From contig NZ_JAJFAW010000017.1 of the NCBI RefSeq assembly GCF_020711255.1, positions 58,889 to 122,888 on the forward strand: a stretch of 64,000 bases of DNA, in the 5' to 3' direction. The position numbers were made by a program, and so were the translations under genes. The DNA comes from Hymenobacter plasmatis. Lineage in GTDB: Bacteria; Bacteroidota; Bacteroidia; Cytophagales; Hymenobacteraceae. The notes under the pieces are model-generated. The model saw nothing but the letters and a program-made list of their open reading frames with translations, ran no database searches and had not been told where the DNA came from. Shown here one piece after another: positions 9,151 through 18,211 of this stretch (position 1 is its first letter; every line of letters starts with the position of its first letter).

Positions 9151-10746
9151 ATGCCCGACTTTTCCCGTTCTTCTCCTATCCAACGGTGGGTGGTGCCAGC
9201 CTTTTTTGCGGCGGTGCTGGTGATGGGCTTACTGCTTTATCGCGACTACGGGTTTTCGATGGACGAAAATCAGCAGCGCGACACCGGCATGGTATCGCTC
9301 AAGCACGTGGCCCAAAAAATCGCGCCGGCCTGGGTAGCGGCCGACCACGATTTTGACCGCTACCAGACGCCGCTGATGGAATATTTCGACTGCGACTACG
9401 GGGTAGCCTTCGAAACGCCGGTGTCGTTGCTGGAGCGCCTGCTGGGCTACAACGACATCCGCCATAAGTTCCTGCTGCGGCATTTGTGCACATTTCTGGT
9501 GTGTTTCGGCGGGCTCATCGCCCTGTACCAACTGGCGCGGCGACGCTTTGCCGACTGGCGGGTTGGGCTGCTGGCGGCGCTGTGGCTGCTGCTCTCGCCG
9601 CGGCTCTTTGCCGACTTTTTCTACAACGACAAGGACGCCGTGTTCTTGGCCTTCTTCATCATCGCCACAAACACCGGCGTTCGGCTGCTGCTGCGGCCCA
9701 CCGCGGGCCGCATCTTCTGGCATGCACTGGCCTGCGCCATCACCATCGACGTGCGCATCATGGGCATTCTGCTGCCCCTGGCCACGGTGGGCATGCTGGC
9801 ATGGCGCGGCCTGCTCGGTGAGCTGAAATGGCCGCGCGTGCTGGGGGCCGGCGCTGCGTACGGCGTGCTGACGAGCGGCCTGGTGGTTTTGTTCTGGCCG
9901 TATTTGTGGTCCAACCCGCTCGAGAATTTCCTGGCGGCTTTTCATAATATGAGTGCTTTCCGGTGGGGCGGCTCGGTGCTGTATATGGGCGACATGACGA
10001 TGGCCACGGAGCTGCCCTGGCACTACGCCCCGGTCTGGATTGCCCTCACCACGCCGCTGCTGTACCTGGGCGCGGGCCTGCTGGGCATGGGGCTGGTTGT
10101 GGGCGAGATGGTGCGCCAGCGCTGGCGCCTGTGGGCCGGCGAAGAGCAGATGCAGGACGTGCTGTTTCTGGCGCTGTGCCTGGGCCCGCTGCTGGCCGTC
10201 ATTGTGCTGCACTCGGTGCTTTACGATGGCTGGCGGCAGCTCTATTTTGTTTATCCGCCCTTTCTGTTGCTGGCTGTGCGCGGGTGGGTGGCCGCCGCGC
10301 AATGGCGGCCCCGCTGGGCCTACTGGCCCCAGGCCGTGCGCGCCGCCACCGCCCTCGGGATGCTGGCAGTGGCTGTGCAAATGGTACGCGACCATCCCTA
10401 CCAGAACGTGTACTTCAACCTGCTGGCCGGCCGCCACGTGGCCGAGCGGTTCGAGATGGATTATTGGGGCCTGGGCTATCAGGAAGACCTGCAGTACATC
10501 GCCACCCACGACCCGCGGCCGTCCATTGCAGTGTATGCGCCGCCGCCCAGTCCCACGGCCATGGCCCGCGAAATGCTGCCCAGCCCCCTGCGCGACCGGC
10601 TGGTGATAGTAGATAGCCCCGAGGCCGCCGATTACTACATCACCAGCTACCGCTGGCACCCCGAGCCGTACCCCTACCCCAACGAGGTATACCAAATCCG
10701 GGCCGACGGCCGGCGCATGCATTCGGTGTTCCGGTTGCGATGGTAA
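9151..10746 (+). CDS. Polytopic membrane glycosyltransferase-like protein (GT39/PMT_2 type)
   Basis: A 531-residue inner-membrane protein with roughly ten hydrophobic helices. Its first periplasmic loop has DYGFSMDENQQRD, an acidic motif at the position where GT-C transferases hold their catalytic Asp. FFYNDKDAVFLAFF near residue 155 is also typical of the PMT_2/ArnT-like group. The C-terminal 100 residues look soluble. Such enzymes use polyprenyl-phosphate sugars, which fits the upstream GT2 gene. The donor and acceptor are unknown. Its stop overlaps the ATG of the next gene by 7 nt, suggesting translational coupling. ATG start. Confidence 0.72.
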   Translation: MPDFSRSSPIQRWVVPAFFAAVLVMGLLLYRDYGFSMDENQQRDTGMVSLKHVAQKIAPAWVAADHDFDRYQTPLMEYFDCDYGVAFETPVSLLERLLGYNDIRHKFLLRHLCTFLVCFGGLIALYQLARRRFADWRVGLLAALWLLLSPRLFADFFYNDKDAVFLAFFIIATNTGVRLLLRPTAGRIFWHALACAITIDVRIMGILLPLATVGMLAWRGLLGELKWPRVLGAGAAYGVLTSGLVVLFWPYLWSNPLENFLAAFHNMSAFRWGGSVLYMGDMTMATELPWHYAPVWIALTTPLLYLGAGLLGMGLVVGEMVRQRWRLWAGEEQMQDVLFLALCLGPLLAVIVLHSVLYDGWRQLYFVYPPFLLLAVRGWVAAAQWRPRWAYWPQAVRAATALGMLAVAVQMVRDHPYQNVYFNLLAGRHVAERFEMDYWGLGYQEDLQYIATHDPRPSIAVYAPPPSPTAMAREMLPSPLRDRLVIVDSPEAADYYITSYRWHPEPYPYPNEVYQIRADGRRMHSVFRLRW

Positions 10747-12125
10747 CGGCTGCTTCCTTTAAGCATTTGAGCCACTGGCAACGCTGGGGTAAGTACTGGT
10801 TGCTGGTGGCCTTGCTCACTAGCCGGGCGGCCCCAGCCCGCGCCCAGGGCCCACCCAACTACGCCGATTACAAGCTGCTGTGGGCCGAGGAATTCAATAA
10901 GGATGGCGACAGCACCCTGCTGGCGCCGCGCTGGGGCTTTGCCTACCCCTGGGGCCGCAACATTGTGGGCAATGCCGAAACCGAGTACTATACGGGCACG
11001 GAGGTTCACACCCGCGGCGGGCTGCTGTACCTCACGGCAACCCGGCTGGCGCAGCCCCGGCGCTACCAGCTGGGCTCGGAGGTGCGGCAGCTGCGCTACA
11101 CGGCGGGCATGCTGCACAGCCTGCTACCGGGGCTCGACTCGCTGCGGCTGGCGCCGTGCCCGCCCACGCCGGGCGGCTTCGGCTACGGCATGTTCGAAGT
11201 GCGCTGCCGGTTGCCCAAGGGCTACGGGGCGTTTCCGGCGTTCTGGCTGGCCGGGCACGATGAATTCGACATTTTTGAGGCTGCCGACGGCGGCTTCGGC
11301 AACAACGCCGTGGCCCATGCCAACGGATACTGGCGGCCGGCGCTGGCCCAGGCGCAGGCCTGCCAATGCCTTTTTTACTCCACCGTACCGGGGCATTTTT
11401 CCACGTATTTCCATACCTACACCCTTCGCTGGGAGCCGGGCCAGCTCACGTTTTACTTCGATGGCGTGCCCATTCGGCGCGAAACCCGCTTTCGCACGTT
11501 GGGCTGCCCGCTCAACCTGATTGTGAACCTGGCCATGTGGAACTGGGCTTCGCCCGCGCACGACACCCTGGCCGTCGATTACATCCGGGTGTGGCAGCCC
11601 CGCCACCCGCCGGCGTTCAGCTTTGCGGTGGGTGACTACCGCCAGCCGCCCGTGGGCTACGGGGCCATGCCCCGGTGGGAGCCCCGGGGCTTCGTGCCGC
11701 CACCCGGCCTGCAAACCTGGACGCTGGCCCCCGACTCGCTTGGCCGCCTCCGGCTCAACCTTACCGACAACAATAACCCGCCCTGCAGCGGCTGGCAGGC
11801 CCTGCCCACCGCCATGGGCTGGCGCACGCCGTGGCTGGTGCCGCGCCTGCGCGAGGCCCCCGCCACCCAGCTCAACTTTGGCGGAACGGCCGACCTGGCC
11901 TGGGCCCTTACCGACGGGTGCGGGCAGGTGCTGCTGGCGGGCACCGCGCCGGCGGGCCAGCCGTGGCGCCCGCGCTGGCCGGAGTGGCTCCCCCCGGGCG
12001 CGTACCGGCTGCAGCTACGGCTGCTGAAAACCCCGGGCCCAGCCGTCTGGCACCCGCTTTATATCGTCGACTTCCCCACCCTGACCCCGGATTCGGCCTG
12101 GCTGGCGGCCCCAGCCGGTCCCTAG
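10740..12125 (+). CDS. Secreted glycoside hydrolase family 16-like protein
   Basis: A 461-residue protein with an N-terminal hydrophobic segment ending ARAQ, consistent with a signal peptide. The jelly-roll domain spans about residues 45-300. It carries the GH16 catalytic signature EFDIFE (Glu175 nucleophile, Asp177, Glu180 acid/base), plus WAEEFN and FHTYTLRWEPG. GH16 enzymes cut or transfer beta-1,3/1,4-glucans and galactans. The last 150 residues (about 310-461) are unassigned, Pro/Trp-rich and may be a second beta domain. It overlaps the membrane protein gene upstream by 7 nt. A role in trimming an exported glycan is inferred; substrate unknown. Confidence 0.8.
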   Translation: MVTAASFKHLSHWQRWGKYWLLVALLTSRAAPARAQGPPNYADYKLLWAEEFNKDGDSTLLAPRWGFAYPWGRNIVGNAETEYYTGTEVHTRGGLLYLTATRLAQPRRYQLGSEVRQLRYTAGMLHSLLPGLDSLRLAPCPPTPGGFGYGMFEVRCRLPKGYGAFPAFWLAGHDEFDIFEAADGGFGNNAVAHANGYWRPALAQAQACQCLFYSTVPGHFSTYFHTYTLRWEPGQLTFYFDGVPIRRETRFRTLGCPLNLIVNLAMWNWASPAHDTLAVDYIRVWQPRHPPAFSFAVGDYRQPPVGYGAMPRWEPRGFVPPPGLQTWTLAPDSLGRLRLNLTDNNNPPCSGWQALPTAMGWRTPWLVPRLREAPATQLNFGGTADLAWALTDGCGQVLLAGTAPAGQPWRPRWPEWLPPGAYRLQLRLLKTPGPAVWHPLYIVDFPTLTPDSAWLAAPAGP

Positions 12126-12275
12126 ACCGGGGGCCAGCCCAACCGGGCCTATTCGTACCGTACTTTGACCTCAACAATGGCCCTACCCCGGCCCCGCCGT
12201 TCGGCTTTTGCTTTTTTACAGAAGTTGAGCTGGCTCTTCCCCTGGCTTATCAATCCTCGCTTGCCCTTGCCAATA

Positions 12276-12863
12276 ATGCGCTACCTGTTACTGTCTAAGA
12301 AAAAGGGGCTGGCTGTCGCTCTCACGGGGTTGGGCTGGATAATACTGGCCGCGGGAGGGGCAGCATGTAGCCGCCACGACCCCGCCGATGGCACCTGGAT
12401 AGGCGACGACGTGACCCGCAACGATTTTGAAGCCGTGGCCGGCTGGGGCGGCGCCGACCGCTCGACCCTCACCCGCGACCATGCCCACTCCGGCCGCTAC
12501 GCCGTGCTCGTGGACTCGACCCACGCCACGGGTCTTATGTTCGACCTGCCGCTGTACGAAGCCAGTGTGCACACGCTGCAAGCCGTGGAAGTAGAGGCCT
12601 GGGTGTACCTGCCCCATGAGAAAGCCGACGCCGCCCTGCAAGTAGAAGCCGTGGCGGAAGGCAGCACCGCGCCGCTTTACACGGAGCAGCTGCCCTTGCT
12701 GTCACAGGTCAGCGACTTTAAGCGGTGGACGCGGGTGCAGCACATTTTCCACCTGCCCGGGGGGCTACCCGGCAGCACGCACCTGCGCCTGTACCTGAAA
12801 CGGGGCACGAACCCGGGCCCGGTGTACCTCGACGACATTCGGGTGAAAGCCCGCGAATGGTAG
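12276..12863 (+). CDS. Lipoprotein with predicted carbohydrate-binding-like beta-sandwich domain
   Basis: Read from the ATG at 12276 this is 195 residues. The open frame extends upstream to 12165, but the signal sequence fits the later start. A hydrophobic segment ends in AAGGAAC, a weak lipobox, after which the protein is soluble. NDFEAVAGW, HAHSGRYAV and VYLDDIRVKA are shared with the lipoprotein at 15719 and the C-terminus of the membrane protein at 16349. The pattern resembles jelly-roll carbohydrate-binding modules, but no family was recognised with certainty. The next gene starts 11 nt downstream. Confidence 0.7.
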   Translation: MRYLLLSKKKGLAVALTGLGWIILAAGGAACSRHDPADGTWIGDDVTRNDFEAVAGWGGADRSTLTRDHAHSGRYAVLVDSTHATGLMFDLPLYEASVHTLQAVEVEAWVYLPHEKADAALQVEAVAEGSTAPLYTEQLPLLSQVSDFKRWTRVQHIFHLPGGLPGSTHLRLYLKRGTNPGPVYLDDIRVKAREW

Positions 12864-12873
12864 CTTTCGCGCT

Positions 12874-14211
12874 GTGCTTAGTCCTTCCCCTTCCTTAGTA
12901 AGTCGCTGGCGGTCCATTCGCCCCATTGTTTGGCAACTGGGGGCGTATGCCGCCTTCTGGGCTCAGGTAAGCCTGTTTACAGACCTGCGTGGGCATTTCA
13001 GCCCCTACCTGCAGCCGCTGCTGCTGGCGGGCGCGGCGCTTCTGCTCAGTTTGTTTGCAGTGCTGCATTTTTTGCACCGGCCGGCGCCGGAGGCGCTTTC
13101 TCCGGCCCGCAGCGCCAACCGCCTGGTCTGGGGTGGGCTGGCCCTGCTACTGGGCGGGGCCTGGGTACTCTACTACCAGGCGCCCAACATTGTAAACAGC
13201 CCCGTTGACGTCCGCTATTCCGACGTTATTCCCATCGTACAGAACTACGTGGGCCGCTTCCGGAGCGGGGAAGTTGTGTACCGCTACATCACCAATCTGC
13301 CTTACCCGTTATTTCCCAACCATTTGCCTTTGCAGTGGCTGCCCTACGTGCTGCCCGACGAGCTGGGGCTCGACTACCGGTGGTGGAGCCTGGGCTTGCT
13401 GCTGCTGCTGGGCTTTGGGGCGTGGCAGGTGGCCCTGGCGCAGCAGCGCATCGGGTGGCTGGAGTTTGCGCTGAAGGCGTTGTTGCCGGCTTTTGTGCTG
13501 GTTCGCATCCTTAAACACGACCCCTTCATCTACGCACAGGTGCTGGAGCCGACCATTATTGCGTATTACTGTGTGCTGGCGGCCAGCGTATTGTCGCGCT
13601 CGGCCCTGGCGCAGGCGGCGGCCCTAGTGCTGTGCTTGCTGTCGCGCTACTCGGTGGTGTTGTGGGTGCCATTCTATATCTGGGTGCTGTGGCGGGAGGC
13701 GGGCCGGCGGCACGCGCTGGTGGTGGCGGGCCTCACGCTGCTAGGCATCGTGGGGCTGTACGTGGTCCCTTTCCTGTCGAAGGACTGGACCATCTTTACC
13801 CACGCGCTGAACGAATACCGCATTGCCACGGTGGGCGAGTGGAGCCGCTCCGACGGCCCCGGCGGCAACCCCGACCATATTTTCAACGGCCTGGGCATGG
13901 CCTCCTGGTTTTACAGCTATGCCCCCGGCGACCTGCTCCACAAGATTACCTGGCTGCAGCGCATCCACCTGCTGGCCGGTAGCGCCACCGTGCTGGCCGG
14001 GGCGGCGCTGTACTGGCGCCTGCGCCACCGCCTCGACTACCGCCTGCTGGCGCTGGTGGCGCTGCAGCTCTACCTCACGGTCTTTTACCTGTTCCTGCAG
14101 ATTCCCTATGCCTACCTGTTTTCGCTCACGCTGTTCACCTCGGCTTTTCTGGTGCTGGCGGTAGGTGGGAGCTGGTGGCGGCCGGCGCCGGTAGCGCAGG
14201 CGCCGGTCTAG
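12874..14211 (+). CDS. Polytopic membrane protein, possible GT-C/GT87-type glycosyltransferase
   Basis: A 445-residue integral membrane protein with about ten hydrophobic helices. The loop after the second or third helix reads SPVDVRYSDVIPIVQNYV, placing an acidic residue where GT-C enzymes have their catalytic Asp. Later loops contain LKHDPFIYAQ and NPDHIFNGLGMASWFYSY. It resembles GT87/DUF2029-type mannosyltransferases only loosely. The start is GTG at 12874, 11 nt after the lipoprotein gene, so the two are probably cotranscribed. Function unproven. Confidence 0.65.
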   Translation: MLSPSPSLVSRWRSIRPIVWQLGAYAAFWAQVSLFTDLRGHFSPYLQPLLLAGAALLLSLFAVLHFLHRPAPEALSPARSANRLVWGGLALLLGGAWVLYYQAPNIVNSPVDVRYSDVIPIVQNYVGRFRSGEVVYRYITNLPYPLFPNHLPLQWLPYVLPDELGLDYRWWSLGLLLLLGFGAWQVALAQQRIGWLEFALKALLPAFVLVRILKHDPFIYAQVLEPTIIAYYCVLAASVLSRSALAQAAALVLCLLSRYSVVLWVPFYIWVLWREAGRRHALVVAGLTLLGIVGLYVVPFLSKDWTIFTHALNEYRIATVGEWSRSDGPGGNPDHIFNGLGMASWFYSYAPGDLLHKITWLQRIHLLAGSATVLAGAALYWRLRHRLDYRLLALVALQLYLTVFYLFLQIPYAYLFSLTLFTSAFLVLAVGGSWWRPAPVAQAPV

Positions 14212-14238
14212 CTTTGGCGTTTTCTCCTTCTGTACCAC

Positions 14239-15648
14239 ATGGCCTTGACTCTTTATTTTCGCTGGTCCCGTCTGCTTTGGTTGTTGCTGGCCAGCCTGGT
14301 ACTGTTGTACGCGGGCCTCTACAACGGCTTTCCCCTGGTCACGTCCGACACCGGCACCTACCTCAACAGCGCCCTGAATCTCACCGTACCCGACGACCGG
14401 CCCATTACCTACGGGCTGTTTGCAAGGGCTGCCGCGCTGGGCTTTTCGCTGTGGTTCGTTGTCTTTTTTCAGTGCCTGATACTCGGCGGGTTGATGCTGC
14501 GCTACATCCGCGAGTTTGCGCCCCGGGTCGCGCACCCGGCGGCGCAGCTGGCCCTGCTCACGCTGGGGGTTTGGGCCACGGGCGTGTCGTGGTTCAGCAG
14601 CCAGCTCATGCCCGATATTTTCACGCCGATTGGGCTGATGGCGCTGGCACTGGTTTTGCTCGGCCGCACCCGCTCGGGCCTGGAGCGCGCCGCCTGGCTG
14701 GCCCTGGCGCTGCTGGCCGGCCTGATGCACACGTCTAACCTGCTCACCTTTAGCCTGGTCGTTTTCGGGTTTGGCCTGGGAGCGTGGCGAGGGGGCTGGT
14801 TTTCGCGGGGCTTGCTGCGCCGGCGCGACTGGCAGCTGGCCACGGCCGTGGTGCTGGCGGGGTGGCTGGCGCTGCCCACCTTGCACCTGGCCTTCGGTGG
14901 AGGGTTCACGCTGTCGCGCGCTTCGCCGGCGTTTCTCATGGCCCGGCTCAACGAGTCCGGCATTCTGGAGCGGTTCCTCGACCGCGAATGCGCCACCGGC
15001 AACTACGCCCTGTGCGCCTACCGCGACAAGCTGCCCAACGACGCCATTACGTTTATGTGGGACGCCAACAGCCCCCTGAACCTGGCCGGCGGCTGGAACG
15101 CCACGCGCCCCGAGTACCAGCACATTATCGGCCAAATAGCCCGCTCGCCGCGCTACTACCCTTACCTAGCGTCGGAAGCCGCCCAAGCCACGCTCCGCCA
15201 GCTCACCCACGTGGGGCTGGGCGATGGCCTCACGCCGTTTCGGGAAAATACCAACCCCTACTGGAAGGTGGGCGAATTCCGCACCTACGAGCTCAAGGAG
15301 TACCTGTCCTCGATGCAAAATCATAACCTACTGTCGTTTACCAGCCTCAACGAGCGAGTATACCTAGCCTACGTGCTGGCCCTGCTGGCAGGGCTGCTGG
15401 GGCTGAGCAGCCCCATGGTGCGCCGGTGGGCTGGCGCGCCTACGGCCCTGCTGCTCACGGTGCTGGGCCTGGGCATCGTGGCCAATGCCTTGGTAACCGG
15501 CGCCCTGGCCAATGTGCTCGACCGCCTGCAGGCCCGCACCGCCTGGCTCCTGCCGTTTGTGGTGCTGGTGCTGGCCACCGAAATGCTCCTCACGTGGTGG
15601 GCGGCCCGGCGCGCGCCGGCTCCTGAGCCCGTTTTCACCCCCGAATAA
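14239..15648 (+). CDS. Polytopic membrane protein of unknown function in the glycosyltransferase cluster
   Basis: A 469-residue protein with about ten hydrophobic helices. Early in the chain it reads NGFPLVTSDTGTYLNSA, a loop with an Asp after the first helix as in GT-C proteins. A soluble loop of about 130 residues (roughly 225-355) carries two cysteines (DRECATGNYALCAYRD) and an acidic/aromatic stretch. The remaining helices follow. I do not recognise the family. ATG start at 14239, 27 nt after the preceding gene. Grouping with its neighbours suggests a surface-glycan role. Confidence 0.62.
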   Translation: MALTLYFRWSRLLWLLLASLVLLYAGLYNGFPLVTSDTGTYLNSALNLTVPDDRPITYGLFARAAALGFSLWFVVFFQCLILGGLMLRYIREFAPRVAHPAAQLALLTLGVWATGVSWFSSQLMPDIFTPIGLMALALVLLGRTRSGLERAAWLALALLAGLMHTSNLLTFSLVVFGFGLGAWRGGWFSRGLLRRRDWQLATAVVLAGWLALPTLHLAFGGGFTLSRASPAFLMARLNESGILERFLDRECATGNYALCAYRDKLPNDAITFMWDANSPLNLAGGWNATRPEYQHIIGQIARSPRYYPYLASEAAQATLRQLTHVGLGDGLTPFRENTNPYWKVGEFRTYELKEYLSSMQNHNLLSFTSLNERVYLAYVLALLAGLLGLSSPMVRRWAGAPTALLLTVLGLGIVANALVTGALANVLDRLQARTAWLLPFVVLVLATEMLLTWWAARRAPAPEPVFTPE

Positions 15649-15718
15649 ATGATTTCGGACCGATGACGGGCATTGCAAGCTCGTGTATACCTTTGGCTTG
15701 TTTAGCACCTGTCTTCTT

Positions 15719-16264
15719 ATGAAATTCACTACCCTACTGGCCTTGTTGGCCACTGCGACCGCCGTTGCGGCCTGCGGCGACGACACCAAAAAGAACACTT
15801 CCGAGGGCACCCTGGTCACGGAGAACGATTTCGAAAGCACGGCAGGCTGGGGCGTCGACCCCGCCGCGCTTTCCCGCGAGCAAGCCCACTCCGGCACCTA
15901 TTCCATTTACATCGACCCTGCCCGCGAGTTCAGCCTGACTTACGAGAATTCGCTGGGCCAGCTTAGCCCCCAGAAGTTCAAGAAAATTCGCCTCAGCGCC
16001 TGGGTCTACCTGCAAAGCCCCAAGGGCAACGGCTCGCTGGGCATCCAAATCACCGACCCGGCCCAAGGCAACAAGTCCGTTAGCGGCGAGGGCATTGGCT
16101 TGGCCGAAGTGGTGAAAAAATACAATACCTGGGTGCAGGTGAGCAAGGACATGGTACTGCCCGACAACATCACGTCGGCCAACCACCTCAAAGTGTTTTT
16201 GTGGCGCGGTATGGCCACCCAGGCCGTCTACGCCGACGACATTCGCATCAGCATCCTCGAATAG
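15719..16264 (+). CDS. Lipoprotein with predicted beta-sandwich module, paralogue of the one at 12276
   Basis: 181 residues from the ATG at 15719. The signal peptide MKFTTLLALLATATAVAAC ends at a lipobox-like VAAC, predicting lipidation and an outer-membrane or periplasmic place. The mature part has NDFESTAGW, AHSGTYSIYI, a central beta-rich stretch and VYADDIRIS near the C-terminus. These line up with the lipoprotein at 12276. The fold is probably a jelly roll that could bind sugars; that is inference. It is followed by a strong hairpin with a T-tract, so its transcript probably ends there. A longer frame from 15683 is less likely. Confidence 0.7.
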   Translation: MKFTTLLALLATATAVAACGDDTKKNTSEGTLVTENDFESTAGWGVDPAALSREQAHSGTYSIYIDPAREFSLTYENSLGQLSPQKFKKIRLSAWVYLQSPKGNGSLGIQITDPAQGNKSVSGEGIGLAEVVKKYNTWVQVSKDMVLPDNITSANHLKVFLWRGMATQAVYADDIRISILE

Positions 16265-16303
16265 CCCCGCGGCGGGCGCCAGCCGTTGCATCACACTGGT
16301 CTT

Positions 16304-16337
16304 GGCCCGCGGCTGCCTACAGCCGCGGGCCTGTTTT
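16304..16337 (+). terminator. Intrinsic terminator or attenuator just before the next start codon
   Basis: GGCCCGCGGCT (16304-16314) pairs perfectly with AGCCGCGGGCC (16321-16331) around a 6-nt loop, followed by TGTTTTT. The stem is 11 bp and GC-rich. It ends only 12 nt before the ATG at 16349, so the downstream gene must start within it, be attenuated, or depend on readthrough. Confidence 0.75.
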
Positions 16338-16348
16338 TGCGTAATTCC

Positions 16349-18199
16349 ATGAAGCTTCGTGCGCCGCTTTCGCTGGCTGTGGTCCTGGTGTTGTTTCTGC
16401 TGCTAGTGCAGGTACGACTGTGGGCGCCCTATTTCGAAACACACAACGTCACGGCCGTCCTCACCTGGGATGCCATGGGCCACTACCTGTACCTGCCGGC
16501 GCAGTTCATTTACCACGACTTGTCACGGCTGGCCTTCATCCCCGACATCATGCGGGAGTACCAGCCCACGGGGTCTTTCTACCAGGCTTTTCCGGCGCCC
16601 GATGGCCCGGCTGGAGCCATGGTGATGAAGTACCCCATTGGCGTGGCCATTCTCAATACGCCCTTCTTCTGGCTGGGCCACTGGGCCGCCGGGCACTGGC
16701 ACTACGCGCAAGACGGCTTTTCGGCCCCGTACCAGATAGCCATTGCCTTTGGCAGCCTGCTGTATTCGCTGCTGGCGCTGGGCCTGCTCCGGCGCGTACT
16801 GCTTCGCTACGTATCCGATGTGGTGGCAGCCATTACACTCGGCCTTATTGTACTGGGCACCAACTACCTACAGTACTCGGCCATCGATGGAGCCATGGCC
16901 CACAATTATGGCTTTACGCTGTATGCGCTGCTGCTCTGGCTTACGGTGCGCTGGCACGAGCGGCCGCAACGCTGGCTGGCGGCGGCCATTGGCCTCACGC
17001 TGGGGTTGCTGGTGATTGTGCGGCCGTCGGACCTGGTGGCCGGGCTGCTGCCAGTACTCTGGGGCGTGACGTCGGTAGCAGCAGCGCGCCAGAAATTGGC
17101 CTTGCTGCGCGGGCGCTGGGGCGACGTGGCCCTGCTGCTGGGCTTTGGGTTGCTGGGCGTGCTGCCCCAGCTGCTGTACTGGAAATGGGCCAGCGGGCAT
17201 TTTTTCGTGTACAGCTACGAGGAGCAGGGCTTCAGCTTTCTAAAGCCCCACACCTGGCAGGTGCTGTTTAGCTTTCGCAAGGGCTGGCTCATATACACGC
17301 CGCTGATGGCTCTGGCGTTGCTGGGCCTGGCCGTACTCTGGCGGCGCAACCGGGCGGTGGGTATGCCGGTGCTGGTGTATTTTCTGGTGAACCTGTGGGT
17401 AGTGTCGGCCTGGGACATCTGGTGGTACGGCGGCAGCTTTGGGCAGCGGGCCCTGGTGCAGTCGTACGCCGCGCTGGCTTTGCCGCTGGCCTACCTGCTG
17501 GCCTGGCTGGGCGAACCCCAACCCGGCCGGGCCTCCCTGCGCGGCGCGGCCCTCATCGCCTGCGTGCTGCTCGTGAACCTGAACCTGGTGCAGCACTGGC
17601 AGTACATGAACGGCATCATGGACGGCGAGAATATGAACCGGCACTACTACGCCGCCATTTTCGACACCCCGCGCCCCACCCAAGACCAGCTCAACCTGTT
17701 CGATACCAAGCACCGCCTGCCGGGCGGCATTGAGGCCTACACCCGCCGCGAGCTGGCCCGCCTTACCCTGGACGACCAGCCCGTGGCCACCGAAACGGGC
17801 ATCACCGCCGACGCGGGCTACAACAGCCGGCAGTCGTACCGCACCGACCCGGCCCGCCCCTACAGCCCGACCATCAACGTACGCCTGCGCGACGCCCAGC
17901 TCCACGCCGGGCAGTGGGTGCGCGGCAGCGTGATGGTGAATTCCGAATACGGCGCCTGGGGCCAGAAGCTGGTGGTGAGCCTGGAGCGCCAGGGCAAAAC
18001 GGTGCAGTGGGAAAATGCCCGCCTACAGAACGCCCTCAGCATCAGCCACCGGTGGACGCCCGTGTGGCTGGATGTGCCGCTGCCCCCCGATGCCCAGCCC
18101 GACGACGTGCTCAAAGTATTTGTGCTCAACGAGAACGGCTCGCCCTGCTACCTCGACGATATCCGGGCCGAAGCCCTATCCCCCAAGGACGGGTGGTAG
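16349..18199 (+). CDS. Membrane glycosyltransferase-like protein with C-terminal beta-sandwich domain
   Basis: 616 residues from the ATG at 16349. About ten to twelve helices fill residues 1-450, with TWDAMGHYLYLPAQFIYHDLS in the first loop (written here in part: the Asp near residue 43 is at the GT-C catalytic position), KYPIGVAILNTPFFW, and SFRKGWLIYTPL. These are shared with the protein at 22223. Unlike that paralogue it continues with a soluble domain from about residue 475 to the end. That domain finishes in CYLDDIRAEA, matching the two lipoproteins upstream, so it looks like a fusion of the same module. Donor and acceptor are unknown. Initiation is close behind a terminator-like hairpin. 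Confidence 0.7.
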   Translation: MKLRAPLSLAVVLVLFLLLVQVRLWAPYFETHNVTAVLTWDAMGHYLYLPAQFIYHDLSRLAFIPDIMREYQPTGSFYQAFPAPDGPAGAMVMKYPIGVAILNTPFFWLGHWAAGHWHYAQDGFSAPYQIAIAFGSLLYSLLALGLLRRVLLRYVSDVVAAITLGLIVLGTNYLQYSAIDGAMAHNYGFTLYALLLWLTVRWHERPQRWLAAAIGLTLGLLVIVRPSDLVAGLLPVLWGVTSVAAARQKLALLRGRWGDVALLLGFGLLGVLPQLLYWKWASGHFFVYSYEEQGFSFLKPHTWQVLFSFRKGWLIYTPLMALALLGLAVLWRRNRAVGMPVLVYFLVNLWVVSAWDIWWYGGSFGQRALVQSYAALALPLAYLLAWLGEPQPGRASLRGAALIACVLLVNLNLVQHWQYMNGIMDGENMNRHYYAAIFDTPRPTQDQLNLFDTKHRLPGGIEAYTRRELARLTLDDQPVATETGITADAGYNSRQSYRTDPARPYSPTINVRLRDAQLHAGQWVRGSVMVNSEYGAWGQKLVVSLERQGKTVQWENARLQNALSISHRWTPVWLDVPLPPDAQPDDVLKVFVLNENGSPCYLDDIRAEALSPKDGW

Positions 18200-18211
18200 C
18201 GCGGGCCCCGC

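Noticed and set aside
9229..10722. 497-codon open frame on the minus strand
   Set aside because: Antisense of the membrane protein at 9151; Gln/His/Pro-rich translation without protein-like pattern.
13741..15135. 464-codon open frame on the minus strand
   Set aside because: Opposite two membrane protein genes; Gln/Arg/Gly-rich antisense artefact.
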